NCBI RefSeq assembly: GCF_014779765.1
Contig: NZ_JACXZA010000006.1
Span: forward strand, 434,001-498,000
Reading direction: 5' to 3'
Source: Paenibacillus terricola
GTDB lineage: Bacteria > Bacillota > Bacilli > Paenibacillales > Paenibacillaceae
DNA: 64,000 nucleotides
Shown one piece after another: positions 37,801-47,997 of the stretch. Position 1 is the stretch's first letter; each line of letters starts with the position of its first letter. The position numbers and the translations under genes were made by a program. The notes under the pieces are model-generated. The model did not search any database and had not been told where the DNA came from. It saw only the letters and a program-made list of their open reading frames with translations.

Positions 37801-37814
37801 CTAAAGCGCTTACA
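37801..37814. promoter_or_regulatory. cre box (CcpA) upstream of xylanase
   Basis: On the minus strand TGTAAGCGCTTTAG matches the cre core (AAGCGCTT), 58 bp before the xylanase ATG and next to a TATGAT -10 candidate. A partial second copy (TGTAAGCGTTAAAA) lies near 37868-37881. Confidence 0.65.
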
Positions 37815-37930
37815 CAATGAAAAAGGAAGCGAACTTCTTTTCCACATTCTTGATCTTATCGTGACAATGTAAGCGTTAAAATGTAAAAAATAGAGATCGT
37901 ACTTAGGAAATTAAAGAATTATCGAGAACA

Positions 37931-37985
37931 CAAAAACGACCATGATCCAAACCGTCCAATTGGCTAGTTTGGGTCATGACCGTAT
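37931..37985 (-). terminator. Intrinsic terminator after six-hairpin glycosidase gene
   Basis: CATGACCCAAAC and GTTTGGATCATG pair (one mismatch) around a 16-nt loop; CGTTTTTGTG follows on the minus strand. The rest of the 37744-38052 gap holds the xylanase promoter and cre. Confidence 0.75.
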
Positions 37986-38052
37986 AACAAATCTATTACA
38001 CGCTTAATCTTCCATTTATTTCTTGCAGCGGGGCATAAGATGACGAACCCCC

Positions 38053-39705
38053 TCATTCATAGGTTGGCATGACGACGCCGGGCGCTGACTCGACTTCGAA
38101 TCGTCCATCTTGCAGCCGCAGCACTTCGTTCCCGGCGATACGAAGCGGCAGTTCGACGCCGTCTTGGAACAATCGCCCTTCGATCAGCTGAACCGTCATT
38201 CCGATTACCTTGCGTACCCTACCAGCGCGGTCGGTCACGATGCGGACGCCTGCCGGAAACTCGCACAATAGCTCGCCATCGCGATAGATCGCACATGTCT
38301 TGTGCGTATTATGCAGCTCGAATCGTACGCCATCCACATTCCGCGAATATGCCGTTTCATCCGCCAGCTTCACGCCGTGATCTCGCGCTTGCGGCATTAG
38401 AGCGGTGAACCATAGCTCCCCATCTGGCGTTGGAACGATACCGCATAACCGCTCGATGTAATCGAGTACGCACAGAATAGCCGGCGAGTACGTTTCCGTG
38501 AAGCCTTCTTCCCCAGTCCATGGGCTTAGGCATTGACCGAAACGCTCCATACGCGAGATAGCCGAAACAATCGGCTGCAGGATCCAAGTCAGCTCTACGT
38601 GCCGGCCATGCTGTTCAAAAGCTTGCGGCGCGCGGATAAGGCTAAGGAAATTAACCGCCCCTGCCCACGTGTTATAGCTCGAGAATGGATCGAACCGCGG
38701 ATCATCGATCGCAATCGAGGTCAGCGGATACTTGGCGAAAAATTTGCGCGTATTGAGCAAATACCGCTTAAGCGCAGCATCGAATAACGCGGCATCTCCC
38801 ACCTCGCAAGCGAGTACGCGCAGCAGCACATCGGACTGAATGCGAACGAATGCGCCATGCCGATCCACATCGTAGAAGAAGCTGTCCTCTTCATGGAAGC
38901 AATGCTCGAGCAAGCTCGCATGCGTCTGCTGTGCCTTCTGTTCCCAAGAAATCGCCGCTTCTTCTTGCCCTAGTTCCGCCGCCATCTTCGCCAGATACTT
39001 CCGGCCGCAGTAGACGCTTGCTGTCAGATCAGGTGCAAGCAGCGGCAAGCTGGGAACAGCCGGATCATAACGCTTCGGATCGTCCATATAAGGTGTATCC
39101 GGTACATGCCAGAAACGCGGCGACAGATCATGTCCCGTGTCGTACGCGCAGAACGCTTCTACGCAGCCTGTGCCACGAGTATCGCGGTACTGCGCGAGCC
39201 AATCATCGTACCTCGCGAGCGCCTCATACATCTGCGCTAGAAACAGACGATCCCGACCGTTCAACCGATAATGGTTCCACGCGCTGCGCGCCAGCGGCGT
39301 CACCAGTTGAATTTGCTTGAACACAGCGCCATCAGCCGTAACCTTATAAGGCAGCAACCCGTCCTCACGTTGTAAGCGGGCGAACTGTACGAATGTCGAT
39401 TGCGCCGTCTCCGGCGCAAATCGCGCCAACAGCTCAGCGTTAATCGTTCCGGTGCTCTCTAACCAGCAGCCGAAGTAAATGCCGCCCTCTTGCAGAATGG
39501 CATTCCCTTGCCCATCCGTCTTCACACAATCTGCGAGCTTGTCTACGGCAGCGTAATAGACATCCTCTAATCCCTTCGGGGAGGCGGTGAACTTCACGCC
39601 CGATCGGACGAATTCCTCTTGCAGCGCATGCCCTGCTTCCGCATCACGCACGCCTGCTCGGGATACCACGTCAACAGCTCGCATTGTCTTAAGCAAATCG
39701 CTCAT
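38053..39705 (-). CDS. Intracellular (alpha/alpha)6 glycosidase, MGH1/GH63-like
   Basis: This 550-residue cytoplasmic protein has no signal peptide. The fold landmarks are those of six-hairpin glycosidases of the GH63/GH37 clan (trehalase-like central domain): FGCWLESTGTINAELLARF, QREDGLLPYKV, CVEAFCAYDTGHDLSPRF, DLTASVYCGRKYLAKMAAELG, YNTWAGAVNFLSLIRAP and SPWTGEEGFTETYSPAI. I cannot assign a substrate; a role on imported pectin or xylan oligosaccharides is likely from context. The ATG at 39705 follows AAGGAG. An in-frame ATG at 39753 is rejected because a TATAAT -10 candidate lies immediately before it (39752-39757). It is monocistronic with its own terminator. Confidence 0.72.
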   Translation of the reverse strand: MSDLLKTMRAVDVVSRAGVRDAEAGHALQEEFVRSGVKFTASPKGLEDVYYAAVDKLADCVKTDGQGNAILQEGGIYFGCWLESTGTINAELLARFAPETAQSTFVQFARLQREDGLLPYKVTADGAVFKQIQLVTPLARSAWNHYRLNGRDRLFLAQMYEALARYDDWLAQYRDTRGTGCVEAFCAYDTGHDLSPRFWHVPDTPYMDDPKRYDPAVPSLPLLAPDLTASVYCGRKYLAKMAAELGQEEAAISWEQKAQQTHASLLEHCFHEEDSFFYDVDRHGAFVRIQSDVLLRVLACEVGDAALFDAALKRYLLNTRKFFAKYPLTSIAIDDPRFDPFSSYNTWAGAVNFLSLIRAPQAFEQHGRHVELTWILQPIVSAISRMERFGQCLSPWTGEEGFTETYSPAILCVLDYIERLCGIVPTPDGELWFTALMPQARDHGVKLADETAYSRNVDGVRFELHNTHKTCAIYRDGELLCEFPAGVRIVTDRAGRVRKVIGMTVQLIEGRLFQDGVELPLRIAGNEVLRLQDGRFEVESAPGVVMPTYE

Positions 39706-39894
39706 GTCAGGCTGCTCTCCTTTTTCCCACTCGGTCACAAAATGTGCATTCATTATATCGAAACCACAGAGAGTTAGATATCAACAAAAGTAAAGGCAAT
39801 CCTTATAAAACTTTAGAGAATTCAAAGCCTTACACCGATCACCAGTACCGGAAGCATTCGAGACCAGCTAAGAACGCCAATAACGTTTCTGCAT

Positions 39895-39935
39895 AAAACA
39901 AGCCGGACACCCTATTCGGATGCCCGGCTTAATAA
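39895..39935 (-). terminator. Intrinsic terminator after first-listed cohesin-SLH gene
   Basis: AAGCCGGGCATCCG-AATA-GGGTGTCCGGCTT forms a long stem on the minus strand with TGTTTTATG after it, just past the stop at 39942. Confidence 0.85.
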
Positions 39936-39941
39936 ATTCCT

Positions 39942-40967
39942 TTATCCCTTCTGCCCTGCCTGATAGTCCAACGCAGCCATAATAATCGTTACGGACTCTG
40001 CCCGACTCGCGTTGCTCTTCGGTGAGAAATTGTTGCCGCCGGTACCTTTAATAATGCCCGCATTCACAGCGGCCACTATCGAAGGCTGCGCCCATGCAGG
40101 AATCTGGTCCGTATCAGCGAAGGTTGGCTTCCCTTGCGCATTCATCTGCAGATCGAGAACGCGTACGAGAATAGCCGTCATCTCGGTTCTCGTAATAAGT
40201 TGGTTCGGACGGAAGGTTCCATCCGCATAGCCGGTCACAATACCCGCTCCTGCTGCTTCAGCAATTGACGTCTTCGCCCATTGCGGCAGCATCGCCGCGT
40301 CAGCGAATTCAGGCGTTATTCCTGTTGCCGATTGTAAGGTAAAGGCATGTGTAATCATCGTCGTAAACTCAGCTCGGGTCACCTTATTGCCAGGACGGAA
40401 CGTTCCATCCGGGTAACCACTCGTTATGCCTAGTGCTGCGGCACGTTCAATTGCCTCTTTAGCCCAATGTCCCTTAATGTCTGAGAAAATCAACACATTG
40501 GGATCATCTTTAACCGCTGCCGTTACTTTAGGCTCTAACGTAACCATGTCCAGCTTAGAATCAACGAGCTTAATATTGCTTAGCTTAATAGCTGTTGCCC
40601 CGGCACCTATACGTTTAAAGGTTATCGCGGACAATTCCACGTTACCCTTCTCGCCGCTTGTTTCACCTATCTTCGTATGCGCAATTCGGATCGTATTGGC
40701 GCTAAGGATAGGCTGCACCGAGAAGCCTGCAATCGAAGTTTCCGCCTTGCTGAATGCTAGGATATTCTCGTCATAGGACAATTCCAAATCATAAGCGTAC
40801 ATATCCATAAGCCCATGACCTATAATAGACAGCTTAACATCCTTGTCCGTAAACTTAAGCTTTAACTCGAATGTGGCATTCGTGTCTTGAGCCATAACAG
40901 TCCCCACAGGCACTCCCATGACAAGGATGAAGATCGACAATAGCATTATTAATCTGCGTTTCAACAT
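39942..40967 (-). CDS. Cohesin-SLH surface anchor protein (copy A)
   Basis: A 341-residue secreted protein. A signal peptide (about 1-26, VGTVMAQ) is followed by a cohesin-like beta-sandwich (about 28-165: YAYDLELSYDENILAFSKAE, IRIAHTKIGE, ELSAITFKRIG) and three SLH domains (about 172-341: FSDIKGHWAKEAIERAAALG, TRAEFTTMI, ITRTEMTAIL, ASRAESVTII). It should bind a dockerin-bearing partner and fix it to the wall; this is an inference from domain content. It lies directly behind the 2212-residue dockerin-like enzyme, and a matching pair lies at 55084-47998. The ATG at 40967 is 9 nt after AAGGG; ATG 40976 abuts that site. The SLH part has a 138-nt identical tract with copy B. Confidence 0.82.
   Translation of the reverse strand: MLKRRLIMLLSIFILVMGVPVGTVMAQDTNATFELKLKFTDKDVKLSIIGHGLMDMYAYDLELSYDENILAFSKAETSIAGFSVQPILSANTIRIAHTKIGETSGEKGNVELSAITFKRIGAGATAIKLSNIKLVDSKLDMVTLEPKVTAAVKDDPNVLIFSDIKGHWAKEAIERAAALGITSGYPDGTFRPGNKVTRAEFTTMITHAFTLQSATGITPEFADAAMLPQWAKTSIAEAAGAGIVTGYADGTFRPNQLITRTEMTAILVRVLDLQMNAQGKPTFADTDQIPAWAQPSIVAAVNAGIIKGTGGNNFSPKSNASRAESVTIIMAALDYQAGQKG
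39958..40095 (-). repeat. 138-nt tract identical to 48014-48151 (third SLH domain)
   Basis: This part of the third SLH domain is base-for-base the same as in the paralogue. The cohesin halves of the two genes are clearly diverged, which suggests gene conversion or strong conservation of the anchor half. Confidence 0.9.
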
Positions 40968-40984
40968 GCGAATCATCCCTTCAT

Positions 40985-41017
40985 TAAAAGGAGGAGGAAG
41001 GCGCCGCAGCACCTTCC
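40985..41017 (-). terminator. Hairpin between the 2212-residue enzyme and its anchor gene
   Basis: GGAAGGTGC-TGCG-GCGCCTTCC (one G-U pair) is followed by TCCTCCTTTT on the minus strand. The tail overlaps the leader of the anchor gene, so read-through at reduced level is likely. Confidence 0.6.
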
Positions 41018-41043
41018 CGCTTCATCCCACTATCAACGATTGT

Positions 41044-44000
41044 TTATTGCTCTAACCAATTTCCAACAATCATACGTGCTACGGCTGCCAATTCGAGAAT
41101 CGTAATCTCATGATTATCGAACAGGTCTGCTTTCTCTACGATATCCCAACCCGGTTGATCTTTCTTAACGCCGTAGTGCTTGGCGATGATCGACAGATCT
41201 TGAATCGTAATGGATGTCGCTCCAGGTACAAGCGTCACAATCGTTGAAGCGAATGCCGATACAGCATTATTCAATGTTACGACCGCTGCATCAACCGTCG
41301 ACTGTGAAGCTCCGCTGTTCTTCACGTTAATCGCTGCTGTAATGGCCGCTTGCAGGTTCGTGATTGCAGCTTCTGGATATTGACCGATTTTGTTGCCCGC
41401 CGTTGCCTTAGCAGCTTTAGCTTGAGCCGCTGCAATCGCTTGATTCAATGCTCTTACATCAGCCGTAGGTGTAGGAATTACGCTCGCTTTGAATGTGCTT
41501 ACGGCTGTCGCTAATGCCGACACAGCTGCGTCCACATCAGCTTGCGTTACTGTGCTGCTGTCACGAACAATAGCTGCATCGTCAATCGCAGCTTGAAGTG
41601 CAGCCTTCGCGCCTGCTGGATATTGGCCCGGAGCTGATCCTTCCACTGCAACGCTCAATGCTTGCTCAGCATCCGTTATTGCTGTATTCAATTCTGCTTT
41701 ATTGATATGGATAACTGAACTATTGAAGGCTGTTACTGCTTCTTCGAGTGCAGCAGATGCTTGAACAACGTCATCTTGTGTTGCTGCTCCGTCTTGCGCC
41801 ACTGCCGATGCACGATCAATTGCAGCTTGTAAGATGGCGATGGAACCAATCGGATATTGACCTTCTTGATTTCCTTCAACTGCCGCATCAGCAATGGCTT
41901 GAGCCGCTGCGATGGAAGCAATCAATGCCGTCTTATCTACCTGTACAACTTGTATGCCTGCCACAGCCAGAGAGGTGTCGAGTAAGGAATACCGACTTTC
42001 GTCACCAACCATTTCCTGTTTGGTTATCGCGACATTAGTAGTTCCAGCAGCTGCATCTGCCTTGGCTTTGCCGTGAAGAACGAATAATTCGCCGTCACCT
42101 GTCAAGAATGTTCCGGTGAGTCCCATAATAATAAGGATTTCACCCGTTTCCGGTTTCACCGCTGTCTCAAGAACTTGGAGTCCAGCCCGCGAAGGCGTAA
42201 TTGAATCTGCATCTAAGACGTTAACCCCATTATCTAGTGAAGTCGCGAACGCAAGCATAGCTGGGTCGTACTGCAACTCCACGCTCAGCATATTGAAATT
42301 ATGCGCCAATCCCGTTACGCCAACTGAAAGATTAATAGGTTGACCCACGAACACGGACGATGAAGGACCGCTAATGCTGGCCATTGGATTCTGAATCTGC
42401 CCTTCCGGAATAACGACTTCCTTATCCGAGCTGGCATTCAGAGAACTGGTTGCCATATACCGGACCCCATACGCACCGGCGCTGAGGCCTGTAACCTCCG
42501 TTCCTGTAATGGCCGTATAGGCTTCCTTGCCTGCTTTCCTATACTCCATTGCCGTTGTAACACCAACGAGTTTACCATCATTACCGCCCAATACGGTCGG
42601 CGCAACCCCTGCTGGCGTTGTTGGTGCCGGCTGATTCTGCTTGGCTGCCGGTTGAAACACTTCCCACTCCCATAGGCCAACGCCATTACCATCCCGGGCT
42701 TTCTTCGTCATCGTAACACGCAGCGATTTGACCTCCAGAGCCGGGTCGAATGCGAAGAGATTGGATGAACCGACAGGAGTCGTAAGAGCTATGATGCCTG
42801 TGGTAACCGTCCCTGCCGTTACCCATGCATTCGTCGTGCTATTCTTCGGAATGTAAGCGAACGTGTACTTAGTAGGCGCTAATATACCGCCATTATCCGT
42901 CCACTGCATCAGATTGGAGCTCGAGATGGTTGCGCCCTGCGGCCAATCATATTGCACCCATTCCTCCGAGCTTGTATTGCCCCACGAACCCCAATGCGGG
43001 TTGCTTGTCAATGATTTCAATCCATCATTCACCGCAGGAAGACTCTCCCACGATGACGTGTAGCTGGCCGAGAGACTCGCTGCGAATGCCATATTGTTAT
43101 CGCGTGGAGTCAGCAATCGCAGATCTGTCAGCAGCTTGTTAATGGCTTGGGCAACATCCTCTTCTGTCGCTTCCTTGTTACTCATCACAGCGGAAGCGCC
43201 CGCCTTCGCATCAGTAATCGGCGCAAGACCTTGATCGACGAAGTTCGCAGCTTTAAGAGAGTTGGCGAAGTTAAGAACCTGTGCCAGCTGCGACTTGTCT
43301 GTCGCTCCCGTATAGCCATTGACCTTCCATTCCAGAATGCCGGTTCCCGCTGTGATCGGCTTCATGTCGATACGAGCGCCTGTAATGTATGCGGGCTCAA
43401 AGGTAGTCGTGTTGTATTTATTCAACGCGTTGCCAAGTCCCGCTACTGCTCTTGGCGTGTACCAATTGCCATCCGCGTCACGAAGCTGAAGCTTCATATC
43501 CGTAGGCTGGAAATTCCCCGAACCGTCTCGGAACACATAGACATCCATCGAGGAGGCAAGGAATGCTTCATCCCATTGATACATCACCCATGATGGATCT
43601 CCTTCTCTGCCCCAGTTGTGCCATGCGCTGTTGGAAGCACCTTTGGTCGGTGAGAAATCCGATGAGCTCTTAGGATCGAAGCCGTTATTCATCGCTTCAG
43701 GATATCCGTCACCACCAGAGTAACTAGCAGAAGGCCGTGCAGTCAGCGCGTTGTTGGAAGGCTGCGATTTCACGACATATACCGTGACGCGTACCTTCAC
43801 TTCGCTGTCTACGATTGTGCCCTCGACTACGAATTCGCCTGTCTTCGCATAGCTGGCTGGATCAACAGCATTCCACGTAATTGGACTTGGTTTATATCCA
43901 TCATTAGTCAGGATATCCGTCTGTGTCGGTAGTACCGGAGCTGCGTTCAGTTGAGTCACAACGCTGAATGCCTTGTATGCGCCATCGGTGTCTCGTGCGA

Positions 44001-47000
44001 TATTAATCGTTACATCCTTGCTGGACGTCTTGCCTTCATCGGTCGCTGTAAAGGTAAACACATAGATGCCTGCCTTGCTTATGCGGGCATATGCATTTGT
44101 TTTGTCCCCGTTCACAAAAGTAACATCCGCTGCGCCATCCGGTTTCTGCTTCACCGTCCATCCGTACGTCCATACCGGTTCATATACCGCGCTGTACACC
44201 GGATCCGCTGTCGCCATACCGGCTAATTTGAGAATACTGTTATTCGCAGCATCCAAGGCCGCTGTCACTTCGCCGATTACCGGGGGCTGTTTGTCCGGTG
44301 CAGCGACCAATGTGAAGGTCAGCTCGTTAGAACCACTCACTTGCCCGTCATTGGCGGTAAGTCTGACCGTATAAGAGCCTCCCTTAGTACCGTTGGCCCG
44401 CGTAACGGTTGACTTCGGATTGGTGAAGCTCAGCTGGCCGCCTGCCGGCGTGCTTACAACCTCCCATTGGTAGGTCAACGTGCCATTCGGTGCGCCGTCA
44501 TCGGTCACATTTCCGCTCATCTCAAACGGAATCATCGCTTGTGGGCTCGACGTCACCATCTCTGCACGAACTTGAGGAGCTTCGTTTGCACCCGTAACTG
44601 CCTTCTCAATTGTCAATTCAGCAGTTGGCGCGCTGTTCATCTGGAACATCGCCGTACCTTTATTGTTCTGAACATACAACTGTCCGGCATCTTGATCATC
44701 TAATTTAATCGTATAATAGCCATTCTTCAAGCCTGCTCCATCGAATGTAATCTTGGAAGAATGTTCGCTCTTCGCAAGATTCGAGAGCTGCAGCTTAAAC
44801 GAATTGCCGTCTTTTTGAATGTCCGCATTCTCGATTTTGTCGCTTTCCGAGACGAGGTAGATTTGTTCATCGAGTAAGTTGATACGCTTGCCGAAGCCGT
44901 CCTTTGGTGTGATATGATAAGCGCCGTCTTCTTCAGTGACCAGAGCGCCATATCCGAACAGTCCAAACACCGGGTCGGTAACAATATCTGAACTGATACG
45001 CAACAGCGAGCCATAAAGTCCTTCCTCTGATTCGCCGGAGAAGTCCTGCCAGCCATTGTTCATAACGCGAGTGCCGCCGTCGTTGACGTTCTTGGTACCT
45101 GTTCCGCCCTTCTGAGCATTATATCGCCAAGAGATGCCGCCTACAGACTGTGACGAGATTTGCCCCATATTGATCGCGTTGAAGTTCGAAATCTTGGCCG
45201 CATAGTTGCGTTGTTGTGCGGTAGCCGTCTGTTCCGCCGTTCTTCCGTCATTCTCATAGCGGAGCCAGTCATCCATGATAGACCCTGCCAAGGAAGCGGT
45301 ATATTGAAAGTTCCACCAGCCTTCGCCGGCGCGGAATACAGGTACGGAATAATAGTACCAGGTAGGCTGAATGCCCCGCATAGCACGAGTCTTCAAGTCA
45401 GCCATTCCCATGCTTGTAAGAGCTGCGGTCGCCCGCGCATCTTCAGGGTAGTAGGTGCGCAGCGCTTTGGCTGCGGCATATGCCCCTTCTTCGCCCGTAT
45501 TGTCATATTCGAATTCGGACCCGTAAGGATAAGACGCGTTGGTTATGTTCCGGCCTTTGGTTTGGGCGAACTTCTTCTTCAGATTCTCATACTCCGTCAG
45601 CATTCCCTCTTCTTTCAGCGCCTCGATCATATCGGGTATCTGCTGTTCGCCATAGAATCCGACAGCTCCGCTGGAGACGCGGTTATAGTAAATGCCGTAG
45701 GCCTTCTCCAGATAGTATTGCGGCGTCTCGCGATACTTCAACAGATTAGGATAAGCCTTCTGGATCCGATACATGTTGAAATAGCCGGTCGATTCCATCT
45801 GTTCGGAGAATGTCCGTACATAAGGGGCTGATGAATTCGTGTAAACGCCTGAATCTTTGAGGTAGTTCGCGACCGTAAAGGTCTTCTGCGTATCTTTCAT
45901 ATACGTTTCCCACATGAAGTCGATCAGGTAGTTCTCAATGGATCGAATTTCATTCGGATCTGGATCAAGATAATTCTTCATCGTCATGAAGTTAATATTA
46001 TCGTGGCTCCAGTCATCTCCCCAATGGCTCGTCGTCATGTCCATTCCGGTTGTCAAATACCAGTCACGGTAGATGCCGTAGGTAGCGCTGTTCGGGTCCT
46101 TATCCTGTGTTTTGTCTACCATAAATTCAGAGTGAGCTTGCGATGTTTGATCGAGCTCGGCAAGAATATTGAATTCGAACTGCGTAAACTTATTCGCTTG
46201 TTCAGGATCGGCTTTCAGCTTATAGTCCACGCGAACGCTGTTATTGCCGATATTGCCGAACTTGAGCGAATAGATATGATGCTGTTCACCGTTAACAACC
46301 TTGGTTTCCACGAATTGTACGGATTCTGAATATCCCGGATTTCCGTCGGGAAGTCCGCGGCCGGCACGGGAATTGTTGACCATCTGAGCCCTCGTCGAGC
46401 CAGACTTGATCGTCGGAATATGTGCGGCATCGAATGGATCATTTTCGTTAACAGACTGAATATCTATCGACTGAACGTCTATAAGGCTGTCGTCGTAATG
46501 CAGATCCAGCAAGACGGGCATATTGATCGCAGCTTGGAAGCCAGGCAGCGCAACGGCATCGATCATGCCTGATTTGTACAGGGTGGAGCGAAGGTTAGCC
46601 TCACGGTCTTCCATCGATGTAGAAGCATTATTGGGACTTTGAGCGTTGACTTGCGGAGAGTTGTCGCCTGCACGTACAGCCGAGAACTTGAACTTGTAGG
46701 TTTTCTCCTGATTAGGAGCCAGAACCAAGCTGGTCGCATCGGTAAAATATCCACGTCCGGTTTTCTGAATGTCCTTGGAATGGATATAGAGCACATTCAG
46801 CCCTGGGAACCAGCCGCCGCTGTCGCCAACCCAGTTGGAGTACAGACTTCCGTTGCGCAGTTCGCCTGTGTCGCCCAACCAGTAATCCACATATTCAATG
46901 CGTGCGCCGCTTTCGGGCACTGGGGCGAACATCATGAAATTTCCTTCGCCGCTCGTGCGGATCGCATAGGAATAACCGCTGTCGGCACCGGCGAAATTAT

Positions 47001-47682
47001 GCACCGTCACCCGGTTGTCGTAGGTATCGGATTGATTGGCATACTTGTTATTCCAAGGCATCGGCAAGCCGATATCGCCGAACTCCATATATTTGCTGCT
47101 TTTGTTCTTGACCGTGATTTCCCACAGCATCGAACCGTCTGCGGTATCCGTATTGAATACAGACTTCACGTCAAAGCCTTTCATTGCTCGAGCCGTTGTG
47201 GAGTCCAAATTCTGTCCAATGAAGTTGACTTCCACTTTCTTGCCGTCTGATGAAGCTGTCTTCGAGAAGTAGGGGTTGGTCGCATTAATGGTCGTGTACT
47301 TGGTTGATCCACCAGCGGCCAATGTTTTGTTCGTATCCACTTCTACGAATCCAGTTCTGTCGTTAGGGAATTGAGCGCTGTCACCGGTGCGATAAGAGAA
47401 CAGCATTTCGCCCATCCATTGGTGCTGAACGTCGTTCTGTGGCGATGTATTGTTAGGCAAAACAAAATTGATCGGCTTGCCGCCTTTGTTCGTCGGGTTA
47501 TTCTGAATATATAGTTCTTCAATCTGCCCTAAATCACCGATCTTGGCAGAAAGACTAGCGTTGGAGATACTATTCGCTTCTGCGGCTGCCGAAGGCACCG
47601 CATTAATCCCGAAGGGCAGCACTTGAAGAACCATTACAAATGCAGTAGCCAGTGACGTCAACTTTGTGGTAGTCGTTTTCAT
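41044..47682 (-). CDS. Giant secreted DUF5695-like protein with CBM32-like, cohesin, FIVAR and degenerate dockerin modules
   Basis: A 2212-residue protein with signal peptide (1-34). Residues 40-1015 resemble DUF5695 proteins of Paenibacillus: an N-terminal beta domain and an alpha/alpha-toroid-like part (EYDNTGEEGAYAAAKALRTY, GEGWWNFQYTASLAGSIMDD). A glycoside hydrolase is likely but its activity is unknown. Next come Ig/PKD-like modules (about 1030-1305), two F5/8C or CBM32-like modules (1308-1458, 1528-1678) flanking a FIVAR-like helix bundle, and a cohesin (about 1767-1915: LSVELQYDPAMLAF). Three FIVAR repeats (1917-2148) and a dockerin-like end (2151-2210) follow. In the dockerin the first calcium loop is deleted and the second reads DLFDNHEITILE, so calcium ligands are poorly kept. 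AGGAGG precedes the ATG; a cre lies at 47815. Confidence 0.78.
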   Translation of the reverse strand: MKTTTTKLTSLATAFVMVLQVLPFGINAVPSAAAEANSISNASLSAKIGDLGQIEELYIQNNPTNKGGKPINFVLPNNTSPQNDVQHQWMGEMLFSYRTGDSAQFPNDRTGFVEVDTNKTLAAGGSTKYTTINATNPYFSKTASSDGKKVEVNFIGQNLDSTTARAMKGFDVKSVFNTDTADGSMLWEITVKNKSSKYMEFGDIGLPMPWNNKYANQSDTYDNRVTVHNFAGADSGYSYAIRTSGEGNFMMFAPVPESGARIEYVDYWLGDTGELRNGSLYSNWVGDSGGWFPGLNVLYIHSKDIQKTGRGYFTDATSLVLAPNQEKTYKFKFSAVRAGDNSPQVNAQSPNNASTSMEDREANLRSTLYKSGMIDAVALPGFQAAINMPVLLDLHYDDSLIDVQSIDIQSVNENDPFDAAHIPTIKSGSTRAQMVNNSRAGRGLPDGNPGYSESVQFVETKVVNGEQHHIYSLKFGNIGNNSVRVDYKLKADPEQANKFTQFEFNILAELDQTSQAHSEFMVDKTQDKDPNSATYGIYRDWYLTTGMDMTTSHWGDDWSHDNINFMTMKNYLDPDPNEIRSIENYLIDFMWETYMKDTQKTFTVANYLKDSGVYTNSSAPYVRTFSEQMESTGYFNMYRIQKAYPNLLKYRETPQYYLEKAYGIYYNRVSSGAVGFYGEQQIPDMIEALKEEGMLTEYENLKKKFAQTKGRNITNASYPYGSEFEYDNTGEEGAYAAAKALRTYYPEDARATAALTSMGMADLKTRAMRGIQPTWYYYSVPVFRAGEGWWNFQYTASLAGSIMDDWLRYENDGRTAEQTATAQQRNYAAKISNFNAINMGQISSQSVGGISWRYNAQKGGTGTKNVNDGGTRVMNNGWQDFSGESEEGLYGSLLRISSDIVTDPVFGLFGYGALVTEEDGAYHITPKDGFGKRINLLDEQIYLVSESDKIENADIQKDGNSFKLQLSNLAKSEHSSKITFDGAGLKNGYYTIKLDDQDAGQLYVQNNKGTAMFQMNSAPTAELTIEKAVTGANEAPQVRAEMVTSSPQAMIPFEMSGNVTDDGAPNGTLTYQWEVVSTPAGGQLSFTNPKSTVTRANGTKGGSYTVRLTANDGQVSGSNELTFTLVAAPDKQPPVIGEVTAALDAANNSILKLAGMATADPVYSAVYEPVWTYGWTVKQKPDGAADVTFVNGDKTNAYARISKAGIYVFTFTATDEGKTSSKDVTINIARDTDGAYKAFSVVTQLNAAPVLPTQTDILTNDGYKPSPITWNAVDPASYAKTGEFVVEGTIVDSEVKVRVTVYVVKSQPSNNALTARPSASYSGGDGYPEAMNNGFDPKSSSDFSPTKGASNSAWHNWGREGDPSWVMYQWDEAFLASSMDVYVFRDGSGNFQPTDMKLQLRDADGNWYTPRAVAGLGNALNKYNTTTFEPAYITGARIDMKPITAGTGILEWKVNGYTGATDKSQLAQVLNFANSLKAANFVDQGLAPITDAKAGASAVMSNKEATEEDVAQAINKLLTDLRLLTPRDNNMAFAASLSASYTSSWESLPAVNDGLKSLTSNPHWGSWGNTSSEEWVQYDWPQGATISSSNLMQWTDNGGILAPTKYTFAYIPKNSTTNAWVTAGTVTTGIIALTTPVGSSNLFAFDPALEVKSLRVTMTKKARDGNGVGLWEWEVFQPAAKQNQPAPTTPAGVAPTVLGGNDGKLVGVTTAMEYRKAGKEAYTAITGTEVTGLSAGAYGVRYMATSSLNASSDKEVVIPEGQIQNPMASISGPSSSVFVGQPINLSVGVTGLAHNFNMLSVELQYDPAMLAFATSLDNGVNVLDADSITPSRAGLQVLETAVKPETGEILIIMGLTGTFLTGDGELFVLHGKAKADAAAGTTNVAITKQEMVGDESRYSLLDTSLAVAGIQVVQVDKTALIASIAAAQAIADAAVEGNQEGQYPIGSIAILQAAIDRASAVAQDGAATQDDVVQASAALEEAVTAFNSSVIHINKAELNTAITDAEQALSVAVEGSAPGQYPAGAKAALQAAIDDAAIVRDSSTVTQADVDAAVSALATAVSTFKASVIPTPTADVRALNQAIAAAQAKAAKATAGNKIGQYPEAAITNLQAAITAAINVKNSGASQSTVDAAVVTLNNAVSAFASTIVTLVPGATSITIQDLSIIAKHYGVKKDQPGWDIVEKADLFDNHEITILELAAVARMIVGNWLEQ

Positions 47683-47814
47683 CTTAGCCTCCTGTTTACA
47701 ATTTCGTAATTAATCCGATCTACAAGCGTCTCAACAGTTCTGCCGTCTAAACGCTAGTATTTCTTTCTAGTTCGCCTCACCTCCCTTCAGGATAGCCAGC
47801 TAAACGTTTAACTT

Positions 47815-47828
47815 TGAAAGCGCTTTAT
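47815..47828. promoter_or_regulatory. cre box (CcpA) upstream of the 2212-residue enzyme
   Basis: TGAAAGCGCTTTAT matches the cre consensus apart from the last base pair and lies 133 bp ahead of the start. With the terminator at 47932 it accounts for most of the recognisable content of the 315-nt gap 47683-47997. Confidence 0.65.
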
Positions 47829-47931
47829 CGAAATTATAAAGGATACACCCAAGGATAAATATCAGCATATTCAACCTGTTCTTTAGGATTTTCAACCTTA
47901 TCAGAATTGTCCATGCGGGTTGATTAGTAAG

Positions 47932-47961
47932 AAAAAGGGAGGTCAAGAAGCACCTCCCAGA
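47932..47961 (-). terminator. Intrinsic terminator after cohesin-SLH copy B
   Basis: GGGAGGTGCTTCTTGACCTCCC forms a 7-8 bp stem on the minus strand followed by TTTTTCTT, 37 nt after the stop. Confidence 0.8.
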
Positions 47962-47997
47962 TTCTACCCATTTTCGATTTTTCTACAATAAAACAGA

